In this document: positions 1 through 8,078 of the stretch, piece after piece | Position numbering within the stretch: the first letter of the stretch is position 1 | Layout of the letters: each line of letters opens with the position of its first letter | Origin: Rodentibacter myodis | GTDB taxonomy: Bacteria > Pseudomonadota > Gammaproteobacteria > Enterobacterales > Pasteurellaceae | Length of the DNA stretch: 38,898 bases | NCBI RefSeq assembly: GCF_001999305.1 | Contig: NZ_MLHQ01000002.1 | Location: forward strand, 1-38,898 | Direction of reading: 5' to 3' | The notes under the pieces: generated by a model | Seen by the model: only the letters and a program-made list of their open reading frames with translations | Told to the model about the DNA's origin: nothing | Databases searched by the model: none | Made by a program: the position numbers and the translations under genes

Positions 1-1541
1 AAACGGATTTTGCCTTTATTGAACGTTTGGCGGCAGAAGAAGGTTGGTATTATTATTTTGACCACCATCCTGACCGGCATACATTGCGTTTTGGTCATCG
101 AAGTACCGCATCCCCGGTTTTAGGCACGCTGACCTATAACGCCACCCCCGCAGGCGACCGTCATTTTGCCTGTTTATGGCAGTTTGAGTATAGCCGAAAA
201 CTGACAATCACCCGCCAAACCCTCCGGGATTACACCTTCTTAAATCCGAACTACCACCTTGAACATCAGCATAATTCTTCCCCAATCCCCTCTCAAAGTG
301 CGGTCAATTCTGCGGATGTTTCTTCTCTTTCAGCGTCTTCTACTTCTTCGCCTTCTCCTGATTATGAAAAATATGATTACCCCGGTCGATATAAACGGGA
401 TGAACAAGGACGTCCTTTCAGTCTTTACCGTTTAGAAGCCGAGCTTGCGCTTTCCGAAACCGCCCGCGCCTGTGGCGATGATATGCGGGTTATCCCGGGC
501 TATGGTTTTACCCTGGAAGGACATCACACCGGTGCTTTTAATCAAGACTGGCTGGTGGTACGGGTAGAACATCAAGGTTATCAAACAGGTGTTCTTGAGG
601 AAGAAGCGGGAGAGACAGGCAACCGTTATGAAAACCACCTCTTTCTTATTCCCCATCATAAACCTTGGCGCAGTCCCCAAAAGCCGCGCCCGATAATACG
701 GGGGGCACAAGTCGCCCATGTAGCGGGGCCACAGGGAGAAGAAATCTATTGTGACGAATGGGGCAGAGTGAAACTGCAATTCCCCTGGGATAGACAAGGC
801 AACTTTGATGAACACAGCTCTTGCTGGATACGAGTAGTACAAGGCTGGGCGGGGGCGCAATACGGCAATATGATGATACCGCGAATTGGAGATGAAGTGC
901 TGGTGAAATATCTACACGGCGACCCGGACCACCCTATCGTTATCGGACGCACCTACCACAGCACCACCGAACCGCCTTACACATTGCCCGAACACAAAAC
1001 CCGCACCACAATCAAATCCAAAAGCCACAAGGGTAACGGGTTTAATGAATTGCGTTTTGAAGACGAAAAAGGCCAAGAAGAGATTTTTATCCACGCCGAA
1101 AAAGACCTCAACCATATCGTCAAACAAGATGAAACAACTCAAATAGGTAATGACCGTACCGAACAAGTTAACCGGAATGAAACCCTCAACATCGGCAACA
1201 ACCGCACGGAAACGGTGGCACAGGACGAAGCCCTCACCATCAACCGAGACCAAACCCGAAACATCGGACGCAACCGTATCACCAAAATTGAAAAAGATGA
1301 CATACTCAACGTCAACAACAGCCGCTATGTGAATGTACATGGCGACACCATTATCCACGTCGGCAACGAATTAAACATTGAAGTTGCGCAAAACGGCAGC
1401 TGGCATGCGGGGGAACTGCTTGAGCAAATCTGCGAAGAGTTTGACTTAGAGGGTTATGAAACGGTAGAAATTAGCGGCCCGGGAGGTTCGATAATCATCG
1501 ACCGGGAAGGCATCACCTTGGTGGGGGGATGTGTATGTTGA
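1..1541 (+). CDS. vgrG: VgrG, type VI secretion spike protein (5' end outside window; 3' frameshift)
   Basis: VgrG is the trimeric T6SS spike that carries effectors. The frame is open from position 3, so the gene begins upstream of the window. The first residues (TDFAFIERLAAEEGWYYYF) are a typical gp27-like stretch. A Ser-rich linker follows at about 280-360, then the gp44/OB-fold region (CDEWGRVKLQFPWDR, WIRVVQGWAG, PRIGDEVLVKYLHGDPDHP), then degenerate beta-helix repeats of the type ETLNIGNNRTETV in the needle. The frame stops at 1541 just after a run of six G (1523-1528). With one G fewer it would continue for 42 codons (starting DVYVEGELAMES, containing CMDC) to TAG at 1660-1662, abutting the ATG of the next gene. 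That is probably the original C-terminus. An uptake signal lies in the linker (296-304). Confidence 0.93.
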   Translation, partial: TDFAFIERLAAEEGWYYYFDHHPDRHTLRFGHRSTASPVLGTLTYNATPAGDRHFACLWQFEYSRKLTITRQTLRDYTFLNPNYHLEHQHNSSPIPSQSAVNSADVSSLSASSTSSPSPDYEKYDYPGRYKRDEQGRPFSLYRLEAELALSETARACGDDMRVIPGYGFTLEGHHTGAFNQDWLVVRVEHQGYQTGVLEEEAGETGNRYENHLFLIPHHKPWRSPQKPRPIIRGAQVAHVAGPQGEEIYCDEWGRVKLQFPWDRQGNFDEHSSCWIRVVQGWAGAQYGNMMIPRIGDEVLVKYLHGDPDHPIVIGRTYHSTTEPPYTLPEHKTRTTIKSKSHKGNGFNELRFEDEKGQEEIFIHAEKDLNHIVKQDETTQIGNDRTEQVNRNETLNIGNNRTETVAQDEALTINRDQTRNIGRNRITKIEKDDILNVNNSRYVNVHGDTIIHVGNELNIEVAQNGSWHAGELLEQICEEFDLEGYETVEISGPGGSIIIDREGITLVGGCVC

Positions 1542-1662
1542 GGGAGAGTTGGCGATGGAGAGTGGCGACCCAGAAATGGTTGAAACCTTAAAGCTCTCGG
1601 CACAAGAGGGGACACCGTCATGTATGGATTGTCTAAAATGGAAACAGGAAAAGGAGAATTAG

Positions 1663-2181
1663 ATGTCGATAAAAAGTATTATAACATTATATGGATTATT
1701 TGATGCTGCACTGATTCCTAAAGTATGGCTTGAATTAGATTATTGGAATTTACCTTTTGAACCGCTTTATCGTTATGGTTATGAGCCTATTGCAGAAGCT
1801 ATTCCTTATCTTATTGAATTGGATAAATCGAAAAATAAAGATATTACGACTGAATTGTTGACCGGAAAAGATTTTTCTACTGCACTCTATATTTCGTCAG
1901 AACTTACTTTAAATGAATTAGTTAAAAAATTAGCCCGTTTTTATCATGTTCGAGGGCCTGATAATAAACCTTACTTACGCCGTTTCTTTGATATTCGCTT
2001 ATTTGATAATTTTTTAGAACATCTTCCGCTTCAAGCTAAAGCCTTTTTATTTGAAGGAAACACAGCCTTTTACTTTCAAAACATACAGAAAGACCGGCTC
2101 ACTTACAAAAAATATTCATTTTCTTTAGAAGAAAGCATTGAATTTACTGAAGTTGTGCAATTAGATGTTAATACCTTATAA
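1663..2181 (+). CDS. DUF4123 family T6SS effector adaptor/chaperone
   Basis: This 172-residue protein resembles DUF4123 (Tap-1/TEC) adaptors, which hold an effector on the tip of its cognate VgrG. The supporting pattern is the N-terminal YGLFDAAL segment, PYLIELD near residue 50, and RRFFDIRLFDNFLEHLP near residues 106-122, which matches the family's (L)RFYDPRVLxxFL signature. The ATG directly follows the TAG (1660-1662) that would end the restored vgrG frame, implying translational coupling of the two genes in the ancestral arrangement. The order vgrG, DUF4123, effector is the classic T6SS cassette layout. Its body is more AT-rich than the vgrG upstream. Assignment rests on motif resemblance and context; the effector bound is inferred to be the DUF2235 protein downstream. 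Confidence 0.82.
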   Translation: MSIKSIITLYGLFDAALIPKVWLELDYWNLPFEPLYRYGYEPIAEAIPYLIELDKSKNKDITTELLTGKDFSTALYISSELTLNELVKKLARFYHVRGPDNKPYLRRFFDIRLFDNFLEHLPLQAKAFLFEGNTAFYFQNIQKDRLTYKKYSFSLEESIEFTEVVQLDVNTL

Positions 2182-2220
2182 AACATTGAGAAAAACGACC
2201 GCACTTTGGAGAATCATGAC

Positions 2221-2937
2221 ATGAAAACCGCAAAAAAAATCATACTGGGGCTATGCGCATTAAGCCTATTGGGTTGTGAAAAGGAACAGCCCTCATTTAG
2301 CGAACAATTTTATCAAGGGCGTTTATGCCCTGAAATTACCTATCAATGCTTACCCGAATCACAAAACAATGACATCAAGGAGACCACCGTGTTTGACCCC
2401 AATAACTTATATCAATTAAGTGAAGAAGAGTGGAATAGTATTAAACGCCATAACATACTTAAAATGTATGATGAAATCGCACAATTATTAGATATTACCT
2501 ATCCGGGCTTTTGGCAAGATAAGGATACGGCATTTAAACGGGCGTGGTTGGAAAAAGTGGATGGCATTGCCAAAAAGTTTTATCCGAAAAGCCAAAGAGA
2601 CACGCTAGAAACTATGGCATTAATCTGCGCCATTATTGGTACGGATTTCGAACAGAATCCAAAATTTAACTTTATTACCGAACGAATAAAAAAAGGGAGA
2701 GCGGATACGCCGTTAAGTGCAATTTTAGATTATCTGCTTTTTGAAGTGTTAGGTTGGGAATTCGATCTTATTGGTTATCAATATAATAATTGGAGTTTGC
2801 GTTCGGTAATGGAAACCATGCCTCGTTTAACCCGAGATGTACCGGATTTTGATAAGGATTTTAAAAAACAAAAGACACAGGATAACCCCTTGAAAGAATA
2901 TTTTGATAAAGTTTATCAAGGAGGGCGCTTAAAATGA
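2221..2937 (+). CDS. Lipoprotein of T6SS cassette, candidate immunity protein
   Basis: The protein is 238 residues from ATG 2221, which has GGAG about 8 bases upstream. A 5-codon longer start at 2206 would place charged residues before the signal peptide and is less likely. The N-terminus is a lipoprotein signal (MKTAKKIILGLCALSLLGC) with lipobox LLGC and Glu at +2. I do not recognise the mature domain; it is mostly alpha-helical in character and rich in charged and aromatic residues. It overlaps the start of the phospholipase-like effector by 4 bases. Periplasmic lipoproteins (Tli1 type) encoded beside Tle1 lipases neutralise them, so an immunity role is inferred from position and signal peptide only. 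An uptake signal (2198-2206) lies just upstream. Confidence 0.75.
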   Translation: MKTAKKIILGLCALSLLGCEKEQPSFSEQFYQGRLCPEITYQCLPESQNNDIKETTVFDPNNLYQLSEEEWNSIKRHNILKMYDEIAQLLDITYPGFWQDKDTAFKRAWLEKVDGIAKKFYPKSQRDTLETMALICAIIGTDFEQNPKFNFITERIKKGRADTPLSAILDYLLFEVLGWEFDLIGYQYNNWSLRSVMETMPRLTRDVPDFDKDFKKQKTQDNPLKEYFDKVYQGGRLK

Positions 2938-3734
2938 CCTGTCAAGTAATTCGCGTCGGCGTGTTTTTTGATGGTACGGGGAATAATCTTTTTAATGATG
3001 AAGCCGGACGGAGTGATAACAGCATTAGTAATATTGGTAAATTATTCCGTTTGTATCGTGATGGTGAAGTGATTAAAGGGCGTAAAGTAACCGAATGCGA
3101 AATCGTTATCCGCTCGATCTATATTGAAGGTGTAGGAACTAACCAAGGGAAAGAGGATTATCTTGGTGGACTTGCGGCAGGTTCGCAGGGTGGAAGACGA
3201 ATTCGATTAGCGATTGCGCAATTAATTGATATTTTAGATAAATATCCACTTAATGAATACCGTCGAGAAATCGATGTATTTGGTTTTAGCCGTGGTGCAG
3301 CAACGGCTCGAGACTTTATCAATACATTGTATAGAGATGAAAGATTATTAGTGAGAGGGGTTAAAATCCGCTTTGTCGGCTTATTTGACACCGTCGGCTC
3401 TTTCGGTCTTGCCGGTAACGATATTAACTGGAAGCCGCAGCATGATGATGTAACTGAATCCGATACTATTTTTTATGAAATTAGAGGAAAAACGCCCTCA
3501 TCAAAAGACTTTATTCCCTATAATTTTAACCTTTATCCACAAAGTGCGGAAACCATTGTGCATTTTATTGCAATGGACGAATACCGTAAAAATTTTCCTC
3601 TCTCAGATACAGAAGGAGCGGGCTTAACTTATCAATTTATTGGTGCACATTCCGATGTGGGAGGTGGTTATAAGAAAGAAGAAGTGGAACAAGTCGCCGT
3701 TTTACAAGATAAATTGCTTATCAACAGCAACTGA
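2934..3734 (+). CDS. DUF2235 / Tle1-like phospholipase effector, N-terminal part (frameshifted)
   Basis: An alpha/beta-hydrolase of the DUF2235 family, which includes the antibacterial T6SS phospholipase Tle1. The N-terminus has GVFFDGTGNN. The nucleophile elbow GFSRGAA puts the catalytic Ser at residue 119, LFDTVGSFG supplies the likely Asp at 152, and GAHSDVGGGY supplies the likely His at 239. The whole predicted triad is therefore upstream of the break. The frame stops at TGA 3732-3734 after 266 residues. The matching C-terminal coding sequence continues one frame over (to 4309), so this looks like a one-base loss between about 3713 and 3734. The start overlaps the lipoprotein stop by 4 bases. 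With DUF4123 and vgrG upstream, T6SS delivery is inferred. Confidence 0.85.
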   Translation: MTCQVIRVGVFFDGTGNNLFNDEAGRSDNSISNIGKLFRLYRDGEVIKGRKVTECEIVIRSIYIEGVGTNQGKEDYLGGLAAGSQGGRRIRLAIAQLIDILDKYPLNEYRREIDVFGFSRGAATARDFINTLYRDERLLVRGVKIRFVGLFDTVGSFGLAGNDINWKPQHDDVTESDTIFYEIRGKTPSSKDFIPYNFNLYPQSAETIVHFIAMDEYRKNFPLSDTEGAGLTYQFIGAHSDVGGGYKKEEVEQVAVLQDKLLINSN

Positions 3735-4309
3735 ATACTCAACCTCATGATGCAGTAATTGAGGGCGGGTGGACTTGTTCTTCGGGACGCATTGAGCGTG
3801 CCACGATGAAGGCTATTCCCGCCCATTGTAAAGCGACACGTAAAGTCAGTGATGATTTGCAAAATGTGGCATTAGCGGCGATTCATCATTTAGCCGTGAG
3901 ACCAGATATTGATGTGCCATTAAAACCCATTGAGGAAGTTTATCCCGATTTAATTCGACCTGAAAACTGGACAACTGAAATGCAAGCCTATTATGAGCAA
4001 GCGGTACATAATTTAAGTGAATTAAAAGATTATCTTATGCAGGGAGAAATAGTTTCTAATGGGGAAACAAGTGAATTTCAGGAGACTCGTAGTCGAATTC
4101 ACATGAAAATTTTAGGGAGATATGGGCATAATTCAGCAGCAATTACTTCAGTTGAATTAAATACTCCGGCTCCGTTAGGATTGATGAATCGATTAGTAAA
4201 TGGTATTGCCGAGAGTATTTCAAACCCGCCGAGATTAGTTGGACGGAATTCTGTTTATAAACGGGAAGTATTTAAAAATAATACGAATAAGGCGGTTGAA
4301 AAGGTTTAA
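3713..4309 (+). pseudogene. Detached C-terminal part of the DUF2235/Tle1-like effector
   Basis: The frame is open from 3713 and joins smoothly to the preceding effector if one base is restored near 3717-3720 (for example an extra T in the CTTA context, giving Leu-Tyr-Gln-Gln). It reads NTQPHDAVIEGGWTCSSGR, then LQNVALAAIHHLAVRPD, which sits where DUF2235 proteins have a helix after the catalytic His motif, and ends at TAA 4307-4309. The first ATG in this frame is at 3806 and lacks a convincing ribosome-binding site. The fragment has no catalytic residues of its own. The restored protein would be about 458 residues. I see no slippery heptamer at the junction, so programmed frameshifting is unlikely; decay or a sequencing error are the alternatives. 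Confidence 0.75.
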
Positions 4310-4418
4310 GTTGCGATCAACATTATGACTAAATCAATATAATTTTCACATTTTGCCTGATTTGTGATATTTTACCGCCCAATTTTCAACTTAAATTTAA
4401 CTCAAAAGGAAACTCTCA

Positions 4419-4712
4419 ATGGAAGCACAAAGCCCAATGTCCACCTTATTTATCTTCGTGATTTTCGGTTTAATTTTTTACTTTATGATTTATCGTCCGC
4501 AAGCGAAACGTAATAAAGAACATAAAAAATTAATGTCCGAATTAGCCAAAGGTACAGAAGTCTTAACCGGTGGCGGTTTAATGGGAAAAATCACAAAAGT
4601 GATTGAAGATAATAATACGGTTGTGATCGCATTGAACGATACGACAGAAGTCACAATTAACCGTAATTATATTGTAACCATTCTGCCGAAAGGTTCTGTA
4701 AAAACACTCTAA
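4419..4712 (+). CDS. yajC: Sec translocase accessory subunit YajC
   Basis: The protein is 97 residues with one N-terminal membrane helix (about residues 8-25: LFIFVIFGLIFYFMIYRPQ) followed by the conserved RPQxKRxKEHKKL stretch and a small cytoplasmic domain (GTEVLTGGGLMGKI). YajC associates with SecDF-YidC at the inner membrane and supports preprotein translocation. AAAGGAAA lies a few bases upstream of the ATG. It is followed after 23 bp by secD and then secF, the usual yajC-secDF operon. Upstream lies the decaying T6SS cassette. Length and sequence are normal for the family. Confidence 0.96.
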   Translation: MEAQSPMSTLFIFVIFGLIFYFMIYRPQAKRNKEHKKLMSELAKGTEVLTGGGLMGKITKVIEDNNTVVIALNDTTEVTINRNYIVTILPKGSVKTL

Positions 4713-4735
4713 TCCTTCATTCCTAAGGGAAAACT

Positions 4736-6583
4736 ATGTTAAATCGTTACCCATTATGGAAGAATCTAATGGTGATCCTTGTGGTCGCCATTGGTGTTTT
4801 ATACTCTCTTCCAAATATTTATGGTGAAGATCCTGCGGTACAAATTTCCGGTACACGAGGACAACAAGCCAATACCACGACATTAGGGCTGGTTCAAGAA
4901 GTCTTAAAAAGCAATAATCTTCCGACTAAATCGATTGTTTTAGAACAAGGCTCGATTTTGGCACGTTTCAACAATACGGATGATCAACTTTTAGCCAAAG
5001 ATAAAATTGCCGAAAAACTAGGCAATAATTACACGACTGCATTAAACCTTGCTCCGGCAACACCGGCTTGGTTAAGCAGTATTGGTGCAAACCCTATGAA
5101 ATGGGGGTTAGACTTGCGTGGTGGTGTTCGTTTTTTGATGGAAGTGGATATGAATTCCGCTTTGGCAAAACGTCAGGAACAATTACAAGACACGCTGCGT
5201 AACGAACTTCGTAAAGAAAAAATTCAATATACCGGCATTAAAAATGCCGATAATTTTGGTACAAGCGTTACCCTTGCCAATCCTGACCAACTGTCAAAAG
5301 CCGCCCGCATTATTCGTCAGGCACATCCTACTTTAGATGTTACCGATTCTGATGATACCTTGCATTTATCACTTTCGACTACGGCACTGAATGAAGCACG
5401 CGATTTGGCTATCGAACAAAATCTCACCATTTTGCGTAAACGTGTTGCGGAATTAGGTGTCGCGGAAGCGGTAATTCAACGTCAAGGTGCAGAGCGTATC
5501 GTAATTGAATTGCCGGGCGTGCAGGATACGGCACGAGCCAAAGAAATTCTTGGCGCAACGGCAACCCTCGAATTCCGAATGGTGAATCCGACAGTGAATG
5601 CAGAAGCCGCAGCCCGCGGTATTCTTCCTGCCGATTCGGAACTGAAATATGATCGTCAAGGCAATCCGGTTGTGTTGTTAAAACGCCCTTCTTTAGGCGG
5701 AGAACACATTATCAACTCAAGTGCAGCCTTGGATCAACAATCGGGTACGCCACAGGTTAGTGTTACCTTGGATAGTGAGGGGGGCGAACAAATGTCCCAG
5801 CTCACGAAAAAATACTATAAAAAACCAATGGCAACCCTTTATGTGGAATATAAAGACAACGGTAAAAAAGATGAGAATGGCAAAACCATTCTTGAGAAAA
5901 GTGAAGAAGTGATTAATGTCGCCACAATTCAAGCACGCTTTGGGGCAAACTTCCAAATTACCGGCGTGGGCAGTATGGCGGAAGCCAATAACCTTTCCAC
6001 ATTGTTGAAATCAGGGGCATTAATTGCGCCGGTTCAAATTGTTGAAGAACGCACAATCGGCCCATCACTAGGGGCGCAAAATGTGGAGCAAGGGATGAAT
6101 GCGAGTTTTTGGGGCTTGATTGCCGTTATCGTGTTTATGTTGTTCTACTATAAATTGTTCGGCATTATCGCAAGCCTTGCGATGGTGATTAACATTGTTT
6201 TATTAGTGGGATTAATGTCGATTCTTCCGGGGGCAACCCTCTCTATGCCGGGGATTGCCGGTATTGTTCTTACCCTTGGGATGTCGGTGGATGCCAACGT
6301 CTTGATTTTTGAACGGATTAAAGAAGAAATTCGTAATGGCCGCCCTGTTCAACAAGCGATTAATGAAGGTTATAACGGTGCGTTCACTTCTATTTTTGAT
6401 GCGAATTTAACCACTATCTTAACGGCAATTATTCTTTACGCCGTAGGAACAGGCCCAATTCAAGGCTTTGCGATCACCCTTTCATTAGGGGTAGCAATTT
6501 CAATGTTTACGGCGATTACCGGAACACGGGCATTAGTCAATGCGATCTACGGCGGTAGACGTGTTGAAAAACTTTCTATTTAA
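4736..6583 (+). CDS. secD: Protein translocase subunit SecD
   Basis: SecD is an RND-type membrane protein that, with SecF, uses the proton-motive force to pull preproteins through SecYEG on the periplasmic side. The 615-residue product has an N-terminal helix (LMVILVVAIGVLYSLPNIYG), the conserved WGLDLRGGVRFLMEVD motif near residue 120, a large periplasmic P1 domain, and five C-terminal membrane helices starting near residue 455 with PGIAGIVLTLGMSVDANVLI and FERIKEEIRNGRP. Length matches the family. AAGGGAAA precedes the ATG. It lies in the yajC-secD-secF operon, with secF 11 bp downstream. Confidence 0.98.
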   Translation: MLNRYPLWKNLMVILVVAIGVLYSLPNIYGEDPAVQISGTRGQQANTTTLGLVQEVLKSNNLPTKSIVLEQGSILARFNNTDDQLLAKDKIAEKLGNNYTTALNLAPATPAWLSSIGANPMKWGLDLRGGVRFLMEVDMNSALAKRQEQLQDTLRNELRKEKIQYTGIKNADNFGTSVTLANPDQLSKAARIIRQAHPTLDVTDSDDTLHLSLSTTALNEARDLAIEQNLTILRKRVAELGVAEAVIQRQGAERIVIELPGVQDTARAKEILGATATLEFRMVNPTVNAEAAARGILPADSELKYDRQGNPVVLLKRPSLGGEHIINSSAALDQQSGTPQVSVTLDSEGGEQMSQLTKKYYKKPMATLYVEYKDNGKKDENGKTILEKSEEVINVATIQARFGANFQITGVGSMAEANNLSTLLKSGALIAPVQIVEERTIGPSLGAQNVEQGMNASFWGLIAVIVFMLFYYKLFGIIASLAMVINIVLLVGLMSILPGATLSMPGIAGIVLTLGMSVDANVLIFERIKEEIRNGRPVQQAINEGYNGAFTSIFDANLTTILTAIILYAVGTGPIQGFAITLSLGVAISMFTAITGTRALVNAIYGGRRVEKLSI

Positions 6584-6594
6584 TTGAGGTGACT

Positions 6595-7569
6595 ATGGCA
6601 CTTTTTGCAAGAGATAAAGACGGACATCTCATCAAAGAAATTAACGGGATTAAACTGCCGTTCCCATTGGCAGAGTTTATGAAAATTCGCAAATGGGGTT
6701 ATCTTGTTTCAGCCCTTTTAATGGCGATTTCAATGTTTTTTATTGTAACCAAAGGTTTTAACTGGGGCTTGGATTTTACCGGAGGGGTGGTATTCGATAC
6801 CCACTTTTCTCAGTCGGCAAATCTTGAACAAATCCGTGGTAAGTTGAAAGAACACGGTATTGAAAGTCCAATCGTGCAAACCACCGGTTCGGTACAAGAT
6901 GTAATGATTCGCTTACCGGCGGCAGATAATGATGCGACTATTGGCGATCGTGTTAAAGCAATGCTAATGGAACTTGATCCTTCCATTCATATTAAAAGTA
7001 TTGAATTCGTAGGGCCAAATGTCGGGGAAGAATTGGCACAAGGGGCTGTTTATGCCACCTTAGCCACCTTGGCGATGATGCTAATTTACGTGGGATCACG
7101 TTTTGAATGGCGTTTAGGTTTGGGCGGGATAGCCTCTCTGGCACACGATGTGGTGATTACATTAGGTGTGTTCTCCGCTTTGCAAGTTGAAATGGATCTC
7201 ACTTTCGTTGCGGCAATTCTTTCCGTTGTGGGTTATTCGATTAACGATAGTATCGTAGTATTTGACCGCGTGCGTGAAAACTTCCGCAAAATTCGCCGTT
7301 TAGATACGATTGATATTATTGATATTTCCCTCACACAAACTTTATCAAGAACAATTATGACTTCGGCAACCACCTTAATTGTCGTCATCGCATTGTTCTT
7401 CTTTGGCGGGCCGTCTATTCACAACTTCTCATTAGCATTGCTTGTAGGGATTGGGTTTGGTACGTATTCTTCCATCTTTATCGCGATTGCGATTGCCTAT
7501 GACGTGGGATTAAGACGTGAACATATGATCCCACCCAAAGTAGATAAAGAAGTGGACGATCTGCCATAA
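6595..7569 (+). CDS. secF: Protein translocase subunit SecF
   Basis: Partner of SecD. From ATG 6595 the protein is 324 residues: first membrane helix about 30-50, FNWGLDFTGGVVFDTHF (the SecF-type D1 motif), a periplasmic domain, then a five-helix block containing SVVGYSINDSIVVFDRVREN and TLSRTIMTSATT. GAGGTG sits just before the ATG. A GTG two codons earlier (6589) overlaps that ribosome-binding site and is less likely. It is the last gene of yajC-secDF and is followed by a hairpin terminator. Confidence 0.97.
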   Translation: MALFARDKDGHLIKEINGIKLPFPLAEFMKIRKWGYLVSALLMAISMFFIVTKGFNWGLDFTGGVVFDTHFSQSANLEQIRGKLKEHGIESPIVQTTGSVQDVMIRLPAADNDATIGDRVKAMLMELDPSIHIKSIEFVGPNVGEELAQGAVYATLATLAMMLIYVGSRFEWRLGLGGIASLAHDVVITLGVFSALQVEMDLTFVAAILSVVGYSINDSIVVFDRVRENFRKIRRLDTIDIIDISLTQTLSRTIMTSATTLIVVIALFFFGGPSIHNFSLALLVGIGFGTYSSIFIAIAIAYDVGLRREHMIPPKVDKEVDDLP

Positions 7570-7613
7570 TGAATAAAAGTGCGGTCAAATTTTACCGGAT
7601 TTTTTATTAAACG

Positions 7614-7641
7614 AAAGGCAGCTCAAACTGCCTTTTCTTTT
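7614..7641 (+). terminator. Rho-independent terminator after secF
   Basis: Stem AAGGCAG (7615-7621) pairs with CTGCCTT (7628-7634) around a 6-base loop, followed by TTCTTTTAT. It lies 45 bp past the secF stop and closes the yajC-secD-secF operon. An uptake signal (7577-7585) lies between the stop codon and the hairpin. Confidence 0.85.
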
Positions 7642-7773
7642 ATCTAATTTCAATAATCTTTGCTTAAATACTCAGATGTACAATGAAAAATAGTCGGTAT
7701 TATGTAATACACAAAGAAAAAATAACGTCCCTACTTTTCCGAAAAATTCGTCATTATGCACCTCTTATATAAT

Positions 7774-7787
7774 GGCGAAAAATCGCC
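7774..7787 (-). terminator. Short hairpin downstream of DUF1294 gene
   Basis: GGCGA (7774-7778) pairs with TCGCC (7783-7787) around AAAA. It lies just beyond the minus-strand DUF1294 stop codon. The minus-strand sequence after it (ATTATATAAG) is not T-rich, so terminator activity is weakly supported. The rest of the 7642-7793 intergenic region shows no gene. Confidence 0.35.
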
Positions 7788-7793
7788 AAAAAT

Positions 7794-8078
7794 CTACCGC
7801 ACTTTATAGAAATAAAGCAATAAACAAGGTAATCCTACCACCCACCAAAATGCACTGATGGCAATCATCAGTTTAAAACTGAAATGTTGGGTTTTATGGC
7901 GGAAGCGTTCCATTGCACAATGCACGCCCATAAAGCCACCAAGAAAGCACAAGAAGAAAAAGGTCTTTTCCGGAATACGCCATTTGTGATGTATGGCACG
8001 GATTTTATCTTTCCACATCAAAAAATAAGCGGCGATATTCACCGCCGCTAACCATAAAATAAACAGGAAGAAAAGCAT
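7794..8078 (-). CDS. DUF1294 small membrane protein
   Basis: A 94-residue protein with the DUF1294 pattern: DKIRAIHHKWRIPEKTFFFL, then GGFMGVHCAMERFRHKT, between hydrophobic segments at about 2-20, 40-55 and 68-90. That suggests three membrane helices in the inner membrane. Biochemical function is unknown for the family. Its ATG shares one base with the glyA stop codon (TAATG arrangement), so it is probably translated by coupling to glyA. An uptake signal overlaps the stop codon (7796-7804). Confidence 0.85.
   Translation of the reverse strand: MLFFLFILWLAAVNIAAYFLMWKDKIRAIHHKWRIPEKTFFFLCFLGGFMGVHCAMERFRHKTQHFSFKLMIAISAFWWVVGLPCLLLYFYKVR

Noticed and set aside
432-1358. Several minus-strand open frames opposite vgrG
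   Set aside because: They overlap each other and vgrG, and show no recognisable domain.
3713-3734. Programmed frameshift in the DUF2235 gene
   Set aside because: No slippery heptamer or downstream stem is visible; a one-base loss explains the break more simply.
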